Below, piece after piece: positions 1 to 5,169 of a stretch of 18,909 bases of DNA (position 1 is its first letter; the number at the start of each line of letters is the position of its first letter). The stretch covers positions 1 to 18,909 of the forward strand of contig CALAVG010000113.1 in the NCBI GenBank assembly GCA_937892275.1. The letters run 5' to 3'. The notes beneath the pieces were generated by a model. It was not told where the DNA came from, searched no databases, and saw nothing but the letters and a program-made list of their open reading frames with translations. The DNA is from an uncultured Methanomicrobiales archaeon. Lineage in GTDB: Archaea; Thermoplasmatota; Thermoplasmata; Methanomassiliicoccales; Methanomethylophilaceae. A program made the translations under genes and the position numbers.

Positions 1-464
1 AGTATTTCAATGGATTCTGTTGACTTAAAATCCCCGTCCCCTTTCATGAATGATAGTGTGTTTTCTGAGTTTTTTATGAGTAATTCAACATCCGAAAGTC
101 CGACAGCGCCATCGCCATCTAGATCTTTGACTTCGTTTATTTCTATTTTGTACGGATGTTTTCTTTCTTCATCCGAAGGTTGTTCGGATCTTTTAGAAAA
201 AATGTCTTCGAGCGTTAGTTGTTTTCTTGCAACGGTGGACTTAACATAGCATGTTGCTATGAGTTTTTTAAGACCAAGATGATTAAAATTCATTGCGAAA
301 TATTTGAAGAAGTTGCTTTCATATGGGTCGTCACAGTTGCAGAAAACAATTTTGTCCCTGAAGAAATCTTTGTAGTACTTCATCTCTTTTTCAATGTCTT
401 CTATCTGCGTATAGAATTCATCTTTTTTTGCTTTGTTAGCGTTGTTAAGATCTGTATTTTTCAC
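1..464 (-). CDS. EcoRI-family adenine-specific DNA methyltransferase, N-terminal part (runs off the left edge)
   Basis: This is the first 154 residues of a protein that continues past base 1. It resembles the N-terminal part of M.EcoRI, the N6-adenine methyltransferase of the EcoRI system: DEFYTQ at residues 15-20, CNCDDP at 42-47, then SNFFKYF and LGLKKLIATCY, and near the edge GDGDFKSTESI. In M.EcoRI the catalytic NPPF motif follows the last segment by roughly a dozen residues, so it should lie just beyond the window. The start is GTG, which overlaps the TGA of the upstream gene as GTGA, with GGAGG seven bases before it. No ATG start fits, so an ATG-only scan would miss this gene. It is co-transcribed with the ribbon-helix-helix gene. 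A solitary methylase or one with a nuclease further left are both possible. Confidence 0.9.
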   Translation of the reverse strand, partial: MKNTDLNNANKAKKDEFYTQIEDIEKEMKYYKDFFRDKIVFCNCDDPYESNFFKYFAMNFNHLGLKKLIATCYVKSTVARKQLTLEDIFSKRSEQPSDEERKHPYKIEINEVKDLDGDGAVGLSDVELLIKNSENTLSFMKGDGDFKSTESIEI

Positions 465-1024
465 TGTGAACCCTCCATCTCCTTCCTCATTTTCTCGATC
501 TGTTCCTGCAGATCTTTAGTTGCCTGGTTGCTTTCCAAGTAGTTTAGTACAGTCAATTCGTTGGTGTTATCAGTTCCCATCTGGAAGGTCAGATACACAG
601 TAGCCGCTTTGACCAATTCCTGATGGTTGCGGAAGCATTTCGTACGTTCAACTACACGTTCAATTTGTGACGCAAGGCCTCTGGGGAGGCTCAGAAGAAT
701 ATCCACGTCTTTCTTATTGGATTTCTCTGCTGCGCTAACCACCGCTTTGCGGAAAGCTTCCGTTTTAGTCTTCATGCTCTCGTAATAGAATTGGAGCTTT
801 ACTTCTCTGGAAGCATCTTCTTTCTCTTTGAGATAATCCATTACAAGCTTTTCTTCCATGCTGATGTAATGGATGAACGATCTTATGCCGTCAGTAACAA
901 AATCCGGTCTGGATGAGTGGGTGATACCAACACAATCGTCGATCAGAAGCGCCAGATTGCTAGGCATCCTCACCATTATGCTAGCATTTTTTCTCTCTCC
1001 GGTATCTTTTGAGAGTATTCCCAA
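461..1024 (-). CDS. Tandem ribbon-helix-helix (CopG/Arc-like) putative DNA-binding protein
   Basis: The 187-residue protein has two segments that each fit a short beta strand followed by two helices. The first is about residues 13-54 (SIMVRMP, then IDDCV, SRPDFVTDGIRSFI). The second is about residues 106-147 (DILLSLP, then IERVV, NHQELVKAATVYL). A charged, probably helical linker joins them and the C terminus is a short amphipathic helix. RHH proteins usually dimerise to make one DNA-binding sheet, so two copies in one chain could form that unit internally. The frame opens at TTG 1024 with AGGG eight bases upstream; an internal ATG would cut into the first strand, which favours TTG. The gene overlaps the methyltransferase start by 4 bp. 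A role as regulator of the methylase, of the divergent integrase operon, or both, is inferred from position. Confidence 0.75.
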   Translation of the reverse strand: MGILSKDTGERKNASIMVRMPSNLALLIDDCVGITHSSRPDFVTDGIRSFIHYISMEEKLVMDYLKEKEDASREVKLQFYYESMKTKTEAFRKAVVSAAEKSNKKDVDILLSLPRGLASQIERVVERTKCFRNHQELVKAATVYLTFQMGTDNTNELTVLNYLESNQATKDLQEQIEKMRKEMEGSQ

Positions 1025-1059
1025 ACTATCTACCCTAAATTAGTAAGTGAAAATCAACT

Positions 1060-1070
1060 TTAAAATAAAT
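1060..1070 (-). promoter_or_regulatory. Putative TATA box of the RHH-methyltransferase operon
   Basis: Read on the minus strand the stretch is AATTTATTTTAAA-like, an A/T-only box about 36-46 bases upstream of the TTG start. Transcription would begin near 1035-1040 and give a short leader containing the weak AGGG ribosome site. The surrounding DNA is generally AT-rich, so the match is not strong. Confidence 0.4.
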
Positions 1071-1087
1071 TCGTGGTGAAAAAACCA

Positions 1088-1101
1088 TTATATAGTTTAA
1101 A
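1088..1101 (+). promoter_or_regulatory. TATA box of the small ORF-integrase operon
   Basis: TTATATAGTTTAAA is a good archaeal box A. A start site about 25-28 bases downstream would fall near 1116-1122, giving a leader of about 20-25 nt that includes the AAGGAGG site at 1126-1132, nine bases before ATG 1142. This makes the ATG, rather than the upstream in-frame GTG at 1073, the likely start of the first gene. Confidence 0.6.
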
Positions 1102-1103
1102 AT

Positions 1104-1119
1104 GTAATGGAACCATTAC
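1104..1119. promoter_or_regulatory. Palindromic operator candidate in the integrase promoter
   Basis: GTAATGG-AA-CCATTAC is an inverted repeat with perfect 7-bp arms and a 2-bp centre. It starts only three bases after the TATA box and covers the expected transcription start, where a bound protein would block RNA polymerase. A further partial half-site, CCATTA, lies at 1084-1089 on the other side of the TATA box. Ribbon-helix-helix repressors commonly bind short repeated half-sites, so the divergent RHH product is the first candidate ligand. Binding is inferred only. Confidence 0.55.
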
Positions 1120-1141
1120 AAAACCAAGGAGGTTGAGAAGT

Positions 1142-1306
1142 ATGGTCTACATGGACGAGTGGGAGTACAGGCTCTGGCTCCAGCTCCATAGGCATGAATC
1201 CACAGAGCTACTAGCAGACGAACAAACCGCTTCCGGGGAGGTGGGCAATGATTGCGTCCAGCAAACGCAGTCAAGATGCTCGAAAACCGGACTATCAGAG
1301 GAATAA
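1142..1306 (+). CDS. Small hypothetical protein (54 aa) upstream of the integrase
   Basis: I do not recognise this protein. The frame begins at ATG 1142 with a strong AAGGAGG site nine bases upstream and ends at TAA 1304-1306, two bases before the integrase ATG; the integrase ribosome site lies inside its last codons. The product is small and hydrophilic, with an aromatic N terminus (MVYMDEWEYRLWLQL) and a polar C-terminal half. Position suggests an accessory factor such as an excisionase, or a leader frame that couples translation to the integrase, but no domain supports either. A competing out-of-frame ATG at 1248 has its own GGGGAGG site, so the exact coding arrangement between 1142 and 1309 is uncertain. 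Confidence 0.5.
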   Translation: MVYMDEWEYRLWLQLHRHESTELLADEQTASGEVGNDCVQQTQSRCSKTGLSEE

Positions 1307-1308
1307 AC

Positions 1309-2271
1309 ATGGGAAGATATCCGTTCATGGAATGTGTAAACGAATACCTGCCCTCGGAGGAAGGGCACATAGCGCCGGAGACCATGAAAAGTCTCGAAAG
1401 GCGTCTTAGGCAGATCGCAGGCATCATGCATCAGTTGAAGGAGGAGGGTAAGATCTCCTCTGACAATCCCAAGAAGATGAAGCCTGAAGACATCGATGTC
1501 TTCGTTGGTTTCAGACGTAAGAACGGAGTGATGGCCGCTACTGTCAACAAGGATCTGGGCAATCTGAAGAAGATGTTCATCTACTTCGACAACGACATTG
1601 TCTCCAGGTTCGAAATCAAGTATCCTTCACATTATCCGAAGAGGTACAAGAAGCGTGGAGCTTCGTTGGAAGAGGAGAAGGTCCAAGCGATTCTTGATAG
1701 GGCCAAGAGCATCAATATCGCAAATTGGGAGCTCATGGAAGCATACGGTCTCGTTTCCCTTGCCATCTGTACCGGGTTCAGGCCGAAGGAGCTCCGTATG
1801 CTCTCGATCAGCAACGTGACTGTGACCGAGTCCGGTGTCGAGATCTATGCCGAACATGTCAAAGGAGAAGGTTCCTATGGGAACGCTCGTTACGTAACCA
1901 TGCACCCCGACGGGGTCGAGAGCTTCAAGAGATATCTCGAAGCAAGGACATTGAGATTGGAGAGGTCGGGCAAGAAGGAGGATGCTCTCTTCCCTCCGTT
2001 GAAGCATGAAGGCGGCTATCTCTCATACGGGAGGATCCGCACGCTCAAGAGCTTCGTCGAAGAGGATGTCGGATTCAAGTTCGATCTCAGGAAGTGCAGG
2101 CGTACATTCGGTCAGAGGGCCATAAACGAAGGGCAGAGCATGCATGACGTTTCCCTTGTCATGGGTCATTCGACAATGGCGACCACTCAGAAGGATTATT
2201 GCGACAAGGACGAGCACGAAGCAGCTCGCGATATGCAGAGATATTGGGATTCGAAGGAGGAACCCGAGTGA
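1309..2271 (+). CDS. Tyrosine recombinase / integrase
   Basis: This 320-residue enzyme would catalyse site-specific recombination of the element with its tRNA target through a 3'-phosphotyrosine intermediate. Residues about 1-100 form a helical core-binding domain and 110-310 the catalytic domain. Visible active-site residues are R158 in TGFRPKEL, K185 in the beta-hairpin HVKGEGSYG, an Arg in CRRTF (263-267), H287 in MGHST and nucleophile Y297. The box II His of the common HxLR signature is replaced by Arg in RKCRRTF. The start is ATG 1309 with CAGAGGA six bases upstream; an upstream TTG at 1252 also keeps the frame open, but it would overlap the small ORF and has no better support. The frame looks intact, so the element may still be mobile. 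Confidence 0.93.
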   Translation: MGRYPFMECVNEYLPSEEGHIAPETMKSLERRLRQIAGIMHQLKEEGKISSDNPKKMKPEDIDVFVGFRRKNGVMAATVNKDLGNLKKMFIYFDNDIVSRFEIKYPSHYPKRYKKRGASLEEEKVQAILDRAKSINIANWELMEAYGLVSLAICTGFRPKELRMLSISNVTVTESGVEIYAEHVKGEGSYGNARYVTMHPDGVESFKRYLEARTLRLERSGKKEDALFPPLKHEGGYLSYGRIRTLKSFVEEDVGFKFDLRKCRRTFGQRAINEGQSMHDVSLVMGHSTMATTQKDYCDKDEHEAARDMQRYWDSKEEPE

Positions 2272-2318
2272 GTATATCGCACCCGAAACATCAATGGTTT
2301 CGGGTGCAAGCTCACTCG
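2265..2318 (+). terminator. Two-part hairpin at the 3' end of the integrase gene
   Basis: An inner perfect 11-bp stem (2279-2289 with 2297-2307) closes a 7-nt loop. Outside it, CGAGTGAG (2265-2272) pairs with CTCACTCG (2311-2318) across a small internal bulge. The outer arm includes the integrase stop codon. No T-run follows directly, but TTTTTT occurs at 2360-2365 before the tRNA. It could terminate or stabilise the integrase transcript, or be a recombination or accessory protein site beside the attachment region. The stems are seen; the function is inferred. Confidence 0.5.
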
Positions 2319-2386
2319 ACATGGAGCGCCGAGGGTAGTAAAAGTCCGAAACAATAGAATTTTTTGAGAAGATCTGGCTAGACAAG

Positions 2387-2463
2387 TGGCGGGCCTGAAG
2401 GGATTCGAACCCTTGGCACCTCGATTAAGAGTCGAGTGCTCCACCTAGCTGAGCTACAGGCCC
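2387..2463 (-). tRNA. tRNA-Lys (CTT), CCA encoded; likely integration target
   Basis: The minus strand folds as a full cloverleaf. The acceptor stem is GGGCCTG with CAGGCCC, the D arm GCTC/GAGC, and the anticodon stem CTCGA/TCGAG with loop CTCTTAA, giving anticodon CTT at 2427-2429. The T arm is AAGGG-TTCGAAT-CCCTT and the discriminator base is G (2390). The 3' CCA is encoded at 2387-2389; without it the gene is 2390-2463 and 74 nt. It has no intron. It is read leftward, so its 3' end faces the integrase. The tRNA is intact, as expected when an element restores the target 3' end on insertion. Confidence 0.96.
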
Positions 2464-2490
2464 ACTGAGTGAATCCACGTTAGTGACTTC

Positions 2491-2505
2491 TTATAAATAA
2501 AGATA
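2491..2505 (-). promoter_or_regulatory. Box A promoter of tRNA-Lys
   Basis: On the minus strand the segment reads CTTTATTTATAAG, a good archaeal TATA box centred about 34 bases before the tRNA 5' end. That would place transcription a few bases upstream of the mature tRNA. It lies in an A/T patch that contrasts with the neighbouring coding DNA. Confidence 0.6.
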
Positions 2506-2563
2506 TCCTTCGAAACAATGGGTCCGAATTCACTGTCATTGATTGTCAAATAGAACAGACCCT

Positions 2564-2573
2564 AATTATAAAA
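2564..2573 (+). promoter_or_regulatory. TATA box of the iron-sulfur flavoprotein gene
   Basis: AATTATAAAA is centred about 30 bases before ATG 2598, so the transcript would start at or within a few bases of the start codon (leaderless or nearly so). No Shine-Dalgarno sequence lies immediately before the ATG, which agrees with this. Confidence 0.6.
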
Positions 2574-2597
2574 GGGGATGACATTCTCCAATCCAAC

Positions 2598-3146
2598 ATG
2601 TCTATAATCGCTATAGTTTCGTCCCCCCAGAAAGGAGCGAATACAGACTTCGTGGTCAACACGATTGCAAAGAGTGCAGAGGAGAACGGAAAGGAAGTCA
2701 AGGTCTTCAACATCAACCCCATGGCTGATCGTAAGGGCTGCCAAGGATGCGACGGATGTAAGAGGAACGGCGGAACCTGCGTCGTCAAGGATGACCTCAC
2801 CCCCGTGCTGGAGGCCATCAAGGGCGCAGAGGGACTCATCATCTCAGCACCCGTATACTTCGGAGAGGCATGTGCCCAATACAGGCTCCTCGAGGACAGG
2901 ATGTATGGATTCCTCAAGGCTGACTTCAGTGCCAGCTTCGATGCAGGCAAGAAGGTTGCAGCTGTCGTCGCAGCCGGTTCCGCAGGAGCGGACGAGCTCG
3001 CTGACAAGATGCTCAATGTGATGAAGGGCTTCTTCAAGATGGAACCCATCGGAAAGATCGCCATGACCACGGGCAACGACAGGAAGTACGCGGAGAAGAA
3101 CGCGGACGTCATCGCCCAGGCCAAAGAGCTCGGAAAGAAGTTCTGA
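2598..3146 (+). CDS. Iron-sulfur flavoprotein / NAD(P)H-dependent FMN reductase-like
   Basis: The 182-residue protein has a flavodoxin-like fold. The N-terminal strand is followed by the phosphate loop SSPQKGANT (8-16), where FMN binds. A compact cysteine cluster at C48, C51, C54 and C61 (CX2CX2CX6C) resembles the [4Fe-4S] site of archaeal iron-sulfur flavoproteins (Isf), which pass electrons between ferredoxin-like donors and acceptors such as O2 or peroxide. A conserved SAPVYFGE segment lies near residue 94. It is a cytoplasmic redox protein with no signal peptide. The gene stands alone behind its own promoter and converges on the permease gene. Exact donor and acceptor cannot be read from sequence. 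Confidence 0.85.
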   Translation: MSIIAIVSSPQKGANTDFVVNTIAKSAEENGKEVKVFNINPMADRKGCQGCDGCKRNGGTCVVKDDLTPVLEAIKGAEGLIISAPVYFGEACAQYRLLEDRMYGFLKADFSASFDAGKKVAAVVAAGSAGADELADKMLNVMKGFFKMEPIGKIAMTTGNDRKYAEKNADVIAQAKELGKKF

Positions 3147-3196
3147 GTTCTGTCTTAAAATCCATTACCGGTCATCCGGCCGGATCTTTATTGATA

Positions 3197-4099
3197 TCAT
3201 TCCGCAGTAGAGTGCATCTTCTTTCTGCTGACTATCTCGGAAAGGAATGTCGATCCGAGGATCAACGCCGCACCTGTCCATCCAATCCATCCGAGGTCCT
3301 CATGCAGTATGACAACACTGAGGAAGAGGCTCAGGACCGGTTCTATGTATCCGTACATCACCGCATCGGTAGCATCGAGGAACGCAAGCGATCCGAAGTA
3401 GAGCGTGAAGGCGATCGCTGTTTGGAACAAAGCGATTATGACCACGAGCACGATGGACATCGCGTCTATCTTCAGAGTACCGAAGTCGATGGTGAACAGA
3501 CAGTATACGGCGATCACTATGCCAGCGATCAGCAGCTGGACGAATGTCCTGTCGTAGGAGCCGATGCTCTTCAGCTTCTTGTTGAAGACAACGAGTCCGG
3601 TGTAGAACACCGCGGCCATGACTCCGCAGATTATACCGTAGCTGTTGATGTTCTCGATCCCGTCCTCGATTATACCTGTGACAAGGACCAATCCCAGCAG
3701 AGCCAGCAATGCACATCCCAGCTTGGTCAGTGTCAGTTTCGTCTTGAACACTATCGGGGATATCAAGATCACAAGGGCAGGTGTCATGTAGTTGAGGACG
3801 GTGGCCACGGATATCTCGATGGATTTGTACGCCTCGAACAGGAAGAGCCAGTTCAATCCGAGGCAGACCCCTGAACAGATCAGGGTGAACATGTTCCCGT
3901 AGATGTCGTCCTTGGACAGGCGGGATCCGCCCATGTAGATCATTAGCAGCAGGAACGATGCACCTATGAGGCCACGACCTACCACTATCAGGCTGGCAGG
4001 CAGGTCTATGAAATAGGTGAACACACCGAGCGTTCCGAACAGGGACATGGCGATGATCATCATGACCTTCGCATTCCCGCTGTTGATCAGGTCCTTCAT
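3197..4099 (-). CDS. EamA/DMT-family membrane permease
   Basis: The 300-residue protein is almost entirely hydrophobic and fits ten transmembrane helices arranged as two EamA repeats, roughly residues 10-140 and 150-290. The second repeat ends with the typical EPVLSLFLSVVILHED segment. The C terminus is short and basic (SRKKMHSTAE), as expected for a cytoplasmic tail. Drug/metabolite transporters of this type export or import small metabolites such as amino acids or purines; the substrate cannot be inferred. ATG 4099 is preceded by a TATA-like GTTTAATCG about 28 bases upstream, with no obvious ribosome site, suggesting a leaderless message. The gene converges with the flavoprotein gene, separated by 50 bp, and diverges from the DUF2188 gene. 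Confidence 0.9.
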   Translation of the reverse strand: MKDLINSGNAKVMMIIAMSLFGTLGVFTYFIDLPASLIVVGRGLIGASFLLLMIYMGGSRLSKDDIYGNMFTLICSGVCLGLNWLFLFEAYKSIEISVATVLNYMTPALVILISPIVFKTKLTLTKLGCALLALLGLVLVTGIIEDGIENINSYGIICGVMAAVFYTGLVVFNKKLKSIGSYDRTFVQLLIAGIVIAVYCLFTIDFGTLKIDAMSIVLVVIIALFQTAIAFTLYFGSLAFLDATDAVMYGYIEPVLSLFLSVVILHEDLGWIGWTGAALILGSTFLSEIVSRKKMHSTAE

Positions 4100-4122
4100 T
4101 GAACACGAGGCATACTTTCAAC

Positions 4123-4160
4123 GATTAAACCCTATTGTTCTAAGAACCGACATTATATCA
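4123..4160. promoter_or_regulatory. Divergent promoters of the EamA and DUF2188 genes
   Basis: The 84-bp gap holds a minus-strand box GTTTAATCG (about 4123-4131, some 28 bases from ATG 4099) and a plus-strand box ATTATATCA (4152-4160, about 28 bases from ATG 4184). Each fits a leaderless or near-leaderless start. No operator-like palindrome was seen between them. Confidence 0.45.
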
Positions 4161-4183
4161 AATCGGAAACGGATACTCTCGGT

Positions 4184-4546
4184 ATGTTCGGATTCCTCAA
4201 GAAGAAAGAGAAGAAGTCGGAGAACCCCCCGGTAGAGGATGAAAAGAAGCAGAAGAAGCCAAAAGAGGAGCCTGTAGTGGTCAATCCTCCGAAGGAGAAG
4301 AAGGAAGAGCCCGTGAAGAAGGACGAGGACATCTCGGAAGAGGAATCATCCGACAAGAACGGAGCATATTTCGTATCCCCTCACCCCGACGGAGGATGGC
4401 AGGTCAAGAAGGCAAAGGCCAAGAAGGCGTTGAAGAGATTCGACACGAAGGCCGAGGCCGAGAAGTACGCCAAGACCGTCGCGAAGAACCAGGATTCGAG
4501 CGTCATCCGTCAGAAGAAGGACGGCAAGATCCAGAAGAAACACTGA
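4184..4546 (+). CDS. DUF2188-domain protein with a charged Lys/Glu-rich N-terminal tail
   Basis: The 120-residue protein has two parts. Residues 1-58 are a low-complexity, probably disordered segment of Lys, Glu and Pro after a short hydrophobic MFGFL start. Residues 61-118 match the DUF2188 pattern: YFVSPHPDGGWQVKKA, then a helix with FDTKAEAEKYAKTVAK, and a final strand SSVIRQKKDGKIQ. DUF2188 is a small domain of unknown biochemical role. The very basic composition would allow binding to nucleic acid or acidic surfaces, but no such activity is shown here. Its neighbours, a permease and a CBS protein, give no functional hint. Confidence 0.78.
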   Translation: MFGFLKKKEKKSENPPVEDEKKQKKPKEEPVVVNPPKEKKEEPVKKDEDISEEESSDKNGAYFVSPHPDGGWQVKKAKAKKALKRFDTKAEAEKYAKTVAKNQDSSVIRQKKDGKIQKKH

Positions 4547-4566
4547 TATCATTATCCAAAGTGCCA

Positions 4567-4608
4567 GTGCATCCGGGGATGACCGGGAAGAGGTCCTCCC
4601 GGGTGCAC
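4567..4608 (+). terminator. Stem-loop between the DUF2188 and CBS genes
   Basis: Within the 129-bp gap, CCGGGA (4583-4588) pairs with TCCCGG (4597-4602). Outside it GTGCAT (4567-4572) pairs with GTGCAC (4603-4608) using one G-U pair in RNA. The unpaired bases 4573-4582 make the left side bulged. No T-run follows, so it is not a classic intrinsic terminator; it may protect the 3' end of the upstream transcript. The rest of the gap holds only the CBS-gene promoter. Confidence 0.35.
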
Positions 4609-4646
4609 TCACGGCATCCTAACAAACACCCGACACGCGCGCATAC

Positions 4647-4656
4647 GTTTATATCG
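4647..4656 (+). promoter_or_regulatory. TATA box of the CBS-MBL operon
   Basis: GTTTATATCG is centred about 25 bases before ATG 4676, placing the transcript start at or just before the start codon. An AAGGA at 4663-4667 would then lie upstream of the RNA 5' end, so it may not act as a ribosome site. Confidence 0.5.
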
Positions 4657-4675
4657 TTCCCTAAGGATAACCGAT

Positions 4676-5164
4676 ATGATGACGAAACTCAAGGTTAGGG
4701 ATTTGATGACGACAGAGGTTCTCACCCTGCATCCAGATGACACGATCAAGAAGGCTGCTATCAAGCTCGCATTGGACAACATGTCTGGTGCACCCATCGT
4801 TGATGCCAAGTATCACCTTCTGGGCTTCTTGAGCGAGATCGACATCCTTAATCTGATCATGAAAAGCCAAACGAAGCTGGATAAGGAGGATGGAGTGGAC
4901 AGACTTCTCGATTATTCCATGGACTCCACCATATCCACCGACGACAACCTGAAGCAGGTCTCCGATGAAATCTCGAACACCGTTGTCTCGGATATCATGA
5001 TCCGTTCCGTAATGACCACGACGCCTGATGCGCCCATCATCGAGGTGCTCAGGCTCATGCTCAGGCTCAGCATCAACCGTATACCCGTCCTTGAGAAGGG
5101 GGTATTGGTCGGTGTCATATCCAGGAGTGACATCATCTTCGCACTCTACAAGAAAAAGGCCTGA
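4676..5164 (+). CDS. CBS-domain pair protein
   Basis: The 162-residue cytoplasmic protein is essentially two CBS motifs (a Bateman module). The first is about residues 5-70 (VRDLMTTEVLTLHPDDT, then GAPIVDAKYHLLGFLSEIDIL). The second is about 103-160 (VSDIMIRSVMTTTPDAPI, then INRIPVLEKGVLVGVISRSDII). Such modules bind adenine nucleotides or related ligands and act as sensors. No enzymatic or DNA-binding domain is attached, so it probably regulates a partner protein. A variable insert of about 30 residues separates the motifs. Two adjacent ATG codons (4676 and 4679) are possible starts. The MBL hydrolase starts five bases after the stop and is probably co-transcribed. Confidence 0.9.
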   Translation: MMTKLKVRDLMTTEVLTLHPDDTIKKAAIKLALDNMSGAPIVDAKYHLLGFLSEIDILNLIMKSQTKLDKEDGVDRLLDYSMDSTISTDDNLKQVSDEISNTVVSDIMIRSVMTTTPDAPIIEVLRLMLRLSINRIPVLEKGVLVGVISRSDIIFALYKKKA

Positions 5165-5169
5165 GGACC

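Larger units (their letters stand above)
1..2390. mobile_element. Right-hand end of an element integrated at tRNA-Lys (left end outside window)
   Basis: A complete tyrosine recombinase gene lies 115 bp from, and is read toward, the 3' end of a tRNA-Lys gene, the usual geometry of tRNA-integrated elements. The DNA on its far side carries typical accessory cargo (an EcoRI-type methyltransferase and a ribbon-helix-helix protein) and is visibly AT-richer than the housekeeping genes beyond the tRNA. The junction probably lies within the tRNA 3' half, around 2387-2420. The other attachment site should carry a copy of that 3' segment and is not in this window, so element size and full cargo are unknown. 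What is seen is the gene arrangement and composition; integration itself is inferred. Confidence 0.65.

Noticed and set aside
10..542. Plus-strand open frames at 10-249 and 219-542
   Set aside because: They are antisense to the recognisable EcoRI-type methylase and the RHH C terminus and show no domain of their own.
1073..1141. GTG 1073 as the start of the small ORF
   Set aside because: The TATA box and palindrome would lie inside the coding region, and ATG 1142 has a near-ideal ribosome site.
1248..1409. Alternative frame from ATG 1248 with a strong GGGGAGG site
   Set aside because: It overlaps both the 1142 frame and the integrase out of frame and runs into TAG inside the integrase. No recognisable motif; kept only as an uncertainty for the small ORF.
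3191..3874. Long plus-strand frame opposite the permease
   Set aside because: It is antisense to a clear ten-helix EamA protein and its composition is the mirror of hydrophobic codons.
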